A stretch of DNA of 20,268 nt from CAZJDV01 sp964544865 (GTDB lineage: Bacteria; Chloroflexota; Dehalococcoidia; Lucifugimonadales; CAJWER01). The notes below the pieces were generated by a model. The model was given only the letters and a program-made list of their open reading frames with translations, was not told the DNA's origin and ran no database searches. This document shows positions 15,025-20,268 of the stretch, piece by piece. Position numbers and translations under genes: made by a program. The stretch covers positions 1-20,268 of the forward strand of contig CAZJDV010000044.1 of the NCBI GenBank assembly GCA_964544865.1, written 5' to 3'. The stretch's first letter is position 1; each line of letters starts with the position of its first letter.

Positions 15025-16684
15025 GACAATCCTCGTGGCCGTGGCTTGGCCCTACGCGAACGGGTCGATTCACCTGGGACAGGTCGCGGGCGCGTATCTC
15101 CCCCCCGACATCTTCGCTCGTTACCACAGGCTCAAGGGCAACGACGTGCTGATGGTATCCGGCAGCGACTCCCACGGCACGCCCGTGACGCTGGAGGCCG
15201 AAAAGCGGGGCGTATCCCCCAAGGAGGTGTTCGGCGCGTACCACGCCCAGTTTGTCGATAACTGGGAGCGCCTGGGCATCAACTTCGACCTCTTCACCAC
15301 CACCGACACCGACAACCACAGCGAAGTCGCGCAGGACATGTTCCTGAGGCTGCGCGAGAACGGTTACATCTACAGCGACATCATGCTCCAGCCATACTGC
15401 GAGACAGATAAACGGTTCCTCGCCGACCGCTACGTGGGGGGCACGTGCCCACATTGCGGTTTCGACGGCGCGCGAGGCGACCAGTGCGACAACTGCGGGC
15501 GCATCCTCGACCCGCAGGAGCTCATAGACATGGCGTGCAGCAACTGCGGGAACACCCCGGTGATCAGGGAGACAGAGCACTTTTTTCTGAAGCAGAGCGC
15601 GTTCGAAGGACGCCTCTTGGAGTGGGTCCGCTCTCACGAAGAATGGAAACCCAACGTACGCAACTTCGCCATCGCGCTCCTGGAGGGGGGCCTGCACGAC
15701 CGTGCGATTACTCGAGACATCGAGTGGGGCATCCCGGTTCCCGTCGAGGGCTACGAGGGTAAGCGGATATACGTGTGGTTCGAGGCCGTGATCGGATACC
15801 TGTCGGCAACGAAAGAGTGGGCGAAAAAGGGAGGCGACCCCGACGCGTGGAAGGCCTTCTGGCAGGATGGGTCCAAGGCATACTACTTCATGGGCAAGGA
15901 CAACATCACATTTCACACCACCCTGTGGCCAGCGATGCTCATGGGATACGGAGACCTGAACCTTCCCCACAACATTCCCGCGAACGAGTTCCTCAACCTC
16001 GAAGGCCGGCAATTCTCGACCAGCCGCAACTGGGCGGTCTGGCTCCCCGACTACCTGGACAGGTACGACCCTGACCCGTTGCGGTACGTCCTTGCGGCCA
16101 CAATGCCCGAAACGAGCGACTCGGATTTCTCCTGGCGGGAGTACGTGCGCCGCAACAACGACGAACTCGTGGCCACATACGGCAACCTGGTGCACCGAGT
16201 GCTGATGATGTCATACCGTAACTTCGACGGCAGGGCGCCGGCGCCGGGAGATCTGGACGCGCAGTCCAAAGAGCTCCTCACAGAGGCGGCGCGGCGATTC
16301 GATGAGGCGGGTCAGAACATCGAAGACTGCAAATTCCGCGCGGCCCTTGGCGCGTCGATGTCGCTTGCGCGAGCGGCGAATACGTACCTTGATCGCAAGG
16401 CGCCGTGGCGGGCGGTCAAGACCGACCGGCCGGCGGCGGCTACAACCCTGTGGACTACCCTGACGGTCATCAACTGTCTCAAGATCGCGCTGTCCCCATT
16501 CCTTCCCTTCAGCTCGGAGAAACTGCATCGATTGCTGGGGTTCGAAGGAAGCGTCCAGCAGGCGGGATGGAATTGGACCCCGGACATGCTTAGACCTGCC
16601 CAGGACCTCGCCGCACCGGAGCCGCTGTTCACGAAAATAGACGAGGCGATAGTCGAAAAAGAGACCGAGGGTATCGGTACATAG
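15017..16684 (+). CDS. metG: Methionyl-tRNA synthetase
   Basis: MetG charges tRNA-Met with methionine. The 555-residue protein is of the archaeal-like class with a cysteine-rich knuckle insert. The HIGH-type signature appears as HLGQ (19-22) within PYANGSIHLGQ. Cysteine pairs C144/C147, C157/C160 and C174/C177 form the zinc knuckles. WFEAVIGYLSA (254-264) and FMGKDNITFH (291-300) are conserved catalytic-core segments. The KMSKS loop reads QFSTS (332-336), so both usual lysines are replaced. An anticodon-binding helical domain follows, and the protein ends without the C-terminal tRNA-binding domain found in many bacterial MetRS. The start gives the usual N-terminus (ILVAVAWPYANG). Upstream is a possible coupled leader ORF. 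Confidence 0.95.
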   Translation: MSETILVAVAWPYANGSIHLGQVAGAYLPPDIFARYHRLKGNDVLMVSGSDSHGTPVTLEAEKRGVSPKEVFGAYHAQFVDNWERLGINFDLFTTTDTDNHSEVAQDMFLRLRENGYIYSDIMLQPYCETDKRFLADRYVGGTCPHCGFDGARGDQCDNCGRILDPQELIDMACSNCGNTPVIRETEHFFLKQSAFEGRLLEWVRSHEEWKPNVRNFAIALLEGGLHDRAITRDIEWGIPVPVEGYEGKRIYVWFEAVIGYLSATKEWAKKGGDPDAWKAFWQDGSKAYYFMGKDNITFHTTLWPAMLMGYGDLNLPHNIPANEFLNLEGRQFSTSRNWAVWLPDYLDRYDPDPLRYVLAATMPETSDSDFSWREYVRRNNDELVATYGNLVHRVLMMSYRNFDGRAPAPGDLDAQSKELLTEAARRFDEAGQNIEDCKFRAALGASMSLARAANTYLDRKAPWRAVKTDRPAAATTLWTTLTVINCLKIALSPFLPFSSEKLHRLLGFEGSVQQAGWNWTPDMLRPAQDLAAPEPLFTKIDEAIVEKETEGIGT

Positions 16685-16721
16685 CGGCCTGGCGGCGGAC
16701 CCGCTCGAAAGCCAGGGCCGC

Positions 16722-17798
16722 TTGTCCGAGCCCGAATTCGCGGTATGGAGTTCAATCAAGTTGCAGACGAAGACCCCTTCAGGGCATCCGAGCGTGGAGG
16801 ACGATGATCGAAACGGGCGCACGGCTCTCGCCGAGCGACTCGATCGGGTCTACGCTCCCGTACGGGAGGAGTTGGACCGCGTCAATGGGAAACTCAGGGG
16901 CCTGACCGGCGCCCAACCGTCCTATCTGGCCCAACTGCTCGATCATGTGCTTGAGACGACCGGCAAGCGCCTGAGGCCCGCGATAACGCTGCTGGCCTCC
17001 CGGTTCCACCCGAACGACGGCCGCGCCGCCCTGATAATGGCGGCGGCGGTCGAGCTGCTGCACATAGCCACGCTGATACATGACGATACCGTGGACAATT
17101 CGGACATCCGCCGGGGCAAAGCCACTGTCAGCCGCATGTGGGGCCGCAATGCCGCAGTCCTAGTGGGCGACTACATCTTCGCCACGTCCGCGACCTTCGT
17201 CTGCGACACCGGAAACATCCGGGTGATACGGCGGTTCTCGGAGACCATAATGGAGCTCGCCAGCGGAGAGCTTAACGAGATGGCCGGGGCCCACGATATC
17301 AAGCAGACCAGAGATCAGTACTTCCAGCGGATCTACGACAAGACCGCGTCTTTGTTTACCACGGCGGCAGAGTCGGGCGCGGTGCTAAGCGGCGCCTCCG
17401 AGGACGTCGTACAGGCGCTGAAGGCGTACGGCTACAACCTGGGAATGGCCTTTCAGATCGCGGACGACATCATGGACTTCGAGGCCTCCAGCGAGGAGAC
17501 CGGCAAGCCCGTCGGCAGCGACCTGGCCCAGGGCATATTGACCCTCCCGACGCTGATCGCGATCGAGCGCAATCCCGGTGACAACCCCATCGCGACGCTC
17601 TGCCGGCGCCCCGCCGACGCGGAGGCCCTGAGGCAATCCGTGGCGCTCGCTCAAGAACCCTCCATCATGGAGGAGGCGTTCGCCGTGGCCGACCAGTACT
17701 CCCGCAAGGCGCTGGACAGCCTGGCGGCCATCGGCCCCGTCGAAGCTCGCGACTCGCTGGAGGACCTGGTGTCTTTCCTGGTACGGCGACGCAGCTAA
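16722..17798 (+). CDS. Long-chain trans-polyprenyl diphosphate synthase
   Basis: This is a trans-isoprenyl diphosphate synthase that adds IPP units head to tail to an allylic primer, probably making the side chain of menaquinone. The 358-residue protein shows GKRLRP (81-86), the first aspartate-rich motif DDTVD (121-125), RRGKATV (130-136), and the second motif DDIMD (248-252). Lysines and YxxxLG segments expected of the IspB/HepT-type group are also present. Small A116 five residues before the first motif fits a long-chain product. The start is uncertain: TTG 16722, with AGGG nearby, opens the frame, but the first 25-35 residues are unlike the family. GTG 16794 would give 334 residues. It follows metG by 37 bases on the same strand. 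Chain length is inferred. Confidence 0.9.
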   Translation: MSEPEFAVWSSIKLQTKTPSGHPSVEDDDRNGRTALAERLDRVYAPVREELDRVNGKLRGLTGAQPSYLAQLLDHVLETTGKRLRPAITLLASRFHPNDGRAALIMAAAVELLHIATLIHDDTVDNSDIRRGKATVSRMWGRNAAVLVGDYIFATSATFVCDTGNIRVIRRFSETIMELASGELNEMAGAHDIKQTRDQYFQRIYDKTASLFTTAAESGAVLSGASEDVVQALKAYGYNLGMAFQIADDIMDFEASSEETGKPVGSDLAQGILTLPTLIAIERNPGDNPIATLCRRPADAEALRQSVALAQEPSIMEEAFAVADQYSRKALDSLAAIGPVEARDSLEDLVSFLVRRRS

Positions 17799-17880
17799 AG
17801 CCGCCGTAGGTTTCGACCGCCGCCTGGGCTCGATGAGCTAGACCCGCTCCCACGCCGCCGCACACGACATCCCGCGCGCG

Positions 17881-18762
17881 CTAGATCGTGGGATCGATCC
17901 TCTCGCGTACCTGCCTCAAATTCCACAGCAGCAGGCCGGCGGACAGGCCAAGATATAAGAGTGCGAAGTACTGGCGGGAGTCCACGTCGGTAAAGGGCAG
18001 ATGAACGATGAACAGGCCCAGTAATACCGCGCCGGATTTCCAGCCCAGGAGCCTTGGAGCTATTAGCACGATCGCGAACACCGACACGGAGGACGTGAGA
18101 AGGAATTCCACGAGCTGCCGGGACTCCAGGGGGAAACTGAGAAGCTGCCCGGCCGAAAGGCTGAAGATGAACGCCATGCTGCCGATGAGTATGGTAAGCT
18201 GATTCACCTGCGCCGAGATCACCGTTGTCAGGCCCGCCTGGGGGTTGAGCCGCAGACTGAACAGGGCGGCGACGATTATCTCGGGAGACTCGGAAGCGAG
18301 AGGGGCGATCCACTGTATCAGGATGAACTGGTCTATTCCCAGCTTCTCCCCGGTCTCGACCAGCGAGTCGACGAATGGCTCTGCCGCAACCAGAATCACG
18401 GCGGCGGAATAGAGGAACAGCAGGACCACCGCTCCGCGGCGCTGCCTCGCGGGCAAGGACCCTATCAGCGCGGCGGTCCCCATGAGCTCCGGCTCCTCCT
18501 GCTCTTTCCTCGAACTGAGCCACAAGTAGAGGATGTATAGAGCGATCAGCGCCCCGGCTACCGCCAGATGGACCTGTTCCATGTAGAAGATGAGGAAGGT
18601 CGCCGCGGTTGCGGCGATCAGCATGATCAGCTCGAGGGAGATATGACCCCGAAGGTACAGCGTCTTGTGCCTCTTGGCCCAGAATATCAAGATCACCACG
18701 GGCCACCCGAGACCTATGAGCAGCCGGTTGGAGCCGGTTACGTTGGCTGCGACCAGCCCCAT
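17881..18762 (-). CDS. Cation (Na+/Ca2+-type) exchanger, C-terminal part after an in-frame stop
   Basis: The 293-residue ORF is the second part of a CaCA-family membrane antiporter. It begins in the middle of the first alpha repeat (VTGSNRLLIGLGWP, 8-21) and contains the whole second alpha repeat. There PLASESPEIIVAAL (154-167) and AQVNQLTILIGSMA (184-197) are the ion-binding segments. About eight hydrophobic helices are visible. The ATG at 18762 directly follows a TAA in the same frame, and the sequence before that TAA is the matching first half. This is one gene interrupted by a stop, or two pieces made by stop-and-restart. No ribosome binding site precedes the ATG. The likely role, Ca2+ or other cation exchange against Na+ or H+, is from the family. 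Confidence 0.82.
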   Translation of the reverse strand: MGLVAANVTGSNRLLIGLGWPVVILIFWAKRHKTLYLRGHISLELIMLIAATAATFLIFYMEQVHLAVAGALIALYILYLWLSSRKEQEEPELMGTAALIGSLPARQRRGAVVLLFLYSAAVILVAAEPFVDSLVETGEKLGIDQFILIQWIAPLASESPEIIVAALFSLRLNPQAGLTTVISAQVNQLTILIGSMAFIFSLSAGQLLSFPLESRQLVEFLLTSSVSVFAIVLIAPRLLGWKSGAVLLGLFIVHLPFTDVDSRQYFALLYLGLSAGLLLWNLRQVRERIDPTI

Positions 18763-19098
18763 TTAAGGCGTTGAGGCAGCCAGAACGGGATCATAGGAGG
18801 CGCCGGCCTTCCATGCCAGCGCGGCCTCGATGGCGTATTCGGGAAGGATCGCGATGAGGGCAAGCACCGCGATAGCCAGTGACGCGGAAACGTCGAGCTG
18901 CGCCGCCTCCGCGGCCCACGAAAGAAGGAAGGCGCCCCCCACGATTCCCAGGCCGTATAGCAGAGCCAGCACCGGCGGCTCAAGCTCGACACCCGAAAAC
19001 CGTAGTATCATTCCCGGCACGCCCGCAGCGATCAACAGTCCAAGCCACGTAATCGAATTACGCTTTCCGGTTTCGATGCTCAGATCGTCTACTCCCAA
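18763..19098 (-). CDS. Cation (Na+/Ca2+-type) exchanger, N-terminal part
   Basis: The frame continues directly into the next part through a TAA at 18765-18763. It encodes a first membrane helix (WLGLLIAAGVPGMIL, 18-32), a second (LALLYGLGIVGGAFLLSWAAE, 44-64), and the first half of alpha repeat 1 with the ion-binding LPEYAIEAALAW (85-96). Without the downstream part it cannot be a working exchanger. The true start is unresolved. The frame is open upstream to 19386, but that part does not look like family sequence. I use TTG 19098 as a placeholder. No good ribosome binding site is visible anywhere near, so the start may also be damaged. Confidence 0.65.
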   Translation of the reverse strand: MGVDDLSIETGKRNSITWLGLLIAAGVPGMILRFSGVELEPPVLALLYGLGIVGGAFLLSWAAEAAQLDVSASLAIAVLALIAILPEYAIEAALAWKAGASYDPVLAASTP

Positions 19099-19323
19099 CG
19101 ATCGGCACGACAAGCATGCAGCTTGGGGGCCCATGTTGGGCAGATCGGTTGGGGCAGACCTGCTGGAAGAGTCCATCGACTCGGTCGGGATACTCCAGGA
19201 GTAGTAGCAGCTCGTGTGACGGGGCGAGGCACATGAAGTGGGACCGGCAAGTGCGACTCCTGCGCTGCGGGCTTCGAGCATACGGGTCGTGGAGGGGTCT
19301 CGGGCGCCAAGCAGCTCGCCGGA

Positions 19324-19330
19324 TATTATA
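19324..19330. promoter_or_regulatory. Back-to-back -10 boxes between the exchanger and TerC
   Basis: The same bases read TATTAT on plus (19324-19329) and a perfect TATAAT preceded by TG on minus (19330-19325). The minus start would give the exchanger mRNA a leader of about 220 bases. The plus start would give TerC a leader of about 260 bases. No strong -35 box is seen for either direction. Confidence 0.4.
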
Positions 19331-19379
19331 CACGCAATCGATGTGAGCAGCGGCAGTCCAAAAGGAGGCAAGCAGCTAG

Positions 19380-19592
19380 ATGTCACGCCGGCGGATGACG
19401 ATACAGGTTAGGAACCTCTTTCCTATCTGCCTCAGAGGCGTATCCCTTGGGGCACGCCTCCCACTGGGTCGGGGCAAGCCTTCGTGTAACCATCACAGTA
19501 TGGAGTCCTCTTTCGCCCCGAAGGAGGCTGCGGATACCGCGCCCGCCCCGCGGGATGCAACGATCCCAGGTGTGAAAGAAGGGGCGTGGTAG
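19380..19592 (+). CDS. Possible 70-residue leader protein upstream of TerC
   Basis: I do not recognise this sequence. It is supported by context only: a perfect AAAGGAGG (19361-19368) lies 11 bases before ATG 19380, a TATTAT box lies upstream, and the TAG stop is five bases before the TerC ATG, as in translational coupling. The protein is basic at the start (MSRRRMTIQVR) and Ala/Pro-rich later, with no membrane helix or motif. The same DNA folds into several strong hairpins, so the region may be a structured RNA leader and the ORF incidental. Confidence 0.3.
   Translation: MSRRRMTIQVRNLFPICLRGVSLGARLPLGRGKPSCNHHSMESSFAPKEAADTAPAPRDATIPGVKEGAW
19409..19554 (+). other. Hairpin-rich leader upstream of TerC
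   Basis: Four stem-loops can be drawn in this non-conserved stretch: TAGGAA/TTCCTA (19409-19425); GAGGCGT/ACGCCTC (19435-19460); a nine-base-pair stem CCTCTTTCG/CGAAGGAGG with loop CCC and one U-G pair (19507-19527); and CCCGC/GCGGG (19542-19554). The third buries a GGAGG. None is followed by a T-run. TerC genes in many bacteria are controlled by a manganese-sensing leader RNA (yybP-ykoY), but I cannot find that family's conserved loop here. Confidence 0.4.
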
Positions 19593-19597
19593 AGAGG

Positions 19598-20268
19598 ATG
19601 GACTACCCTATCTGGCTGTGGGTCGGCTTCACCGTCTTTGTGCTGCTCCTGCTGGCCATCGACCTGGGCGTCTTTCACCGCAAGGCCCACGTGGTGAGTC
19701 TCCGCGAGGCAGCCGGCTGGTACGTGGTCTGGGTGAGCCTGGCGATTGTCTTCAACCTCGGTATCTTCCTGTGGCTGGGCGCGGACAAGGGCACCGAGTT
19801 CCTAGCCGGGTACATCATCGAAGTCTCGCTGAGCGTGGACAACGTCTTTGTTTGGCTGATTATCTTCTCCTACTTCGCCGTGCCTGCAAAGTACCAGCAT
19901 CGAGTGCTCTTCCTGGGTATTCTCGGCGCCATCGTCTTTCGGGGATTGTTTATCGCTACCGGGGTCACCTTGCTCAATATGTTCGGCTGGCTCATCTTTG
20001 TCTTCGGTGCTTTCCTCATCTTCACCGGCATCAGGCTGGCACTGCGCAAGGAAGAGGAGGTCCACCCTGAGCGGAATCCCGTCCTCAGGCTGGCGCGACG
20101 CCTCTTGCCCGTCACCTCGGGCTACGAGGGGCAGCGCTTCTTCATCCGACGACACGGTCGACTGATGGCCACACCCCTTTTCATGGTGTTGCTGGTCGTG
20201 GAGGTTAGCGACCTGGTCTTTGCCGTGGACTCCGTCCCCGCCATCCTGGCCATCACCAGGGACCCGTT
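19598..20268 (+). CDS. TerC family integral membrane protein, cut by the window end
   Basis: The first 223 residues of a TerC/Alx-type protein are present and the frame is open at the window edge. Membrane helices lie at about 5-25, 41-60, 68-93, 103-123, 127-147 and 190-212. Family signatures are AIDLGVFHR (20-28), SLSVDNVFVW (77-86, with D81) and EVSDLVFAVDSVPAIL (202-217, with D205 and D211). Family members export metal ions, notably manganese, or act in tellurite resistance or membrane-protein metalation. ATG 19598 is the normal start; GTG 19586 in the same frame is an alternative. The leader is long and structured. An exchanger gene diverges from the same gap, which fits a cation-homeostasis pair. 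Confidence 0.9.
   Translation, partial: MDYPIWLWVGFTVFVLLLLAIDLGVFHRKAHVVSLREAAGWYVVWVSLAIVFNLGIFLWLGADKGTEFLAGYIIEVSLSVDNVFVWLIIFSYFAVPAKYQHRVLFLGILGAIVFRGLFIATGVTLLNMFGWLIFVFGAFLIFTGIRLALRKEEEVHPERNPVLRLARRLLPVTSGYEGQRFFIRRHGRLMATPLFMVLLVVEVSDLVFAVDSVPAILAITRDP

Noticed and set aside
14534..16195. 553-residue open frame on the minus strand
   Set aside because: It is antisense to rsmI and metG, both certain genes. Its Val/Arg/His-rich composition is typical of a frame shadow in GC-rich DNA.
16745..16807. 20-codon ORF MEFNQVADEDPFRASERGGR before the polyprenyl synthase
   Set aside because: It has no ribosome binding site, overlaps the possible synthase N-terminus in another frame, and is too short to judge. 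It adds doubt about the synthase start only.
17799..17880. Possible shared terminator between the convergent polyprenyl synthase and exchanger genes
   Set aside because: I found no stem-loop with a T-run on either strand in this gap.
19058..19234. Small minus-strand ORF beginning MCLAPSHELLLLLEYPD in the exchanger leader
   Set aside because: It has no ribosome binding site, no recognised family, and runs into the exchanger gene in another frame. It could be a remnant but cannot be supported.

Overview
The window is GC-rich bacterial chromosome, densely packed with short intergenic gaps. It carries 16 recognisable protein-coding loci and two weaker short ORFs. I see no tRNA, rRNA, CRISPR array, transposase or phage gene. 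The gene mix is IspH of the non-mevalonate pathway, a geranylgeranyl-reductase-type flavoprotein, an archaeal-like MetG without a C-terminal tRNA-binding domain, a GMC oxidoreductase beside a xylose-isomerase-like protein, and a homocysteine methyltransferase-like protein. It resembles an uncultivated Chloroflexota, perhaps of the SAR202/Dehalococcoidia type. That is inference from gene content, not a proven assignment.

Layout. (1) 77-2077 is a large membrane-anchored protein built of internal repeats. (2) On the minus strand lie ispH (5372 to 4473), a GGR-type flavoprotein (4236 to 3016, followed by a clear intrinsic terminator) and a ComB-family phosphatase (2920 to 2231). Divergent from ispH is a class I/II aminotransferase (5512-6678). 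(3) 6863-12351 is a catabolic-looking block: a Gfo/Idh/MocA dehydrogenase on plus faces a minus-strand operon running methyltransferase, VOC protein, GMC oxidoreductase, sugar-phosphate isomerase/epimerase-like protein. The operon has the best sigma70-type promoter in the window. (4) A membrane-fused sulfite-oxidase-family molybdoenzyme (13967 to 12477) diverges from rsmI, metG and a long-chain polyprenyl diphosphate synthase (14093-17798). (5) A cation/Ca2+ exchanger on minus (about 19098 to 17881) is back to back with a TerC-family membrane protein on plus (19598 to the window edge), whose leader is strongly structured.

How the genes may work together. IspH and the polyprenyl synthase supply isoprenoid precursors and long prenyl chains, and the GGR-type enzyme could saturate prenyl chains of quinones or lipids. 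The Gfo/Idh/MocA, GMC and TIM-barrel trio has the enzyme types used in oxidise-then-cleave handling of glycosides or other polyols, which is the best candidate here for an undescribed pathway. The exchanger and TerC suggest divalent-cation handling.

Three genes carry visible lesions: the GMC gene has a one-base frameshift near its C-terminus, the methyltransferase has lost its N-terminal loop and has a displaced start, and the exchanger has an in-frame TAA. They are either decaying genes or consensus errors in the assembly. Reads across each site would decide.
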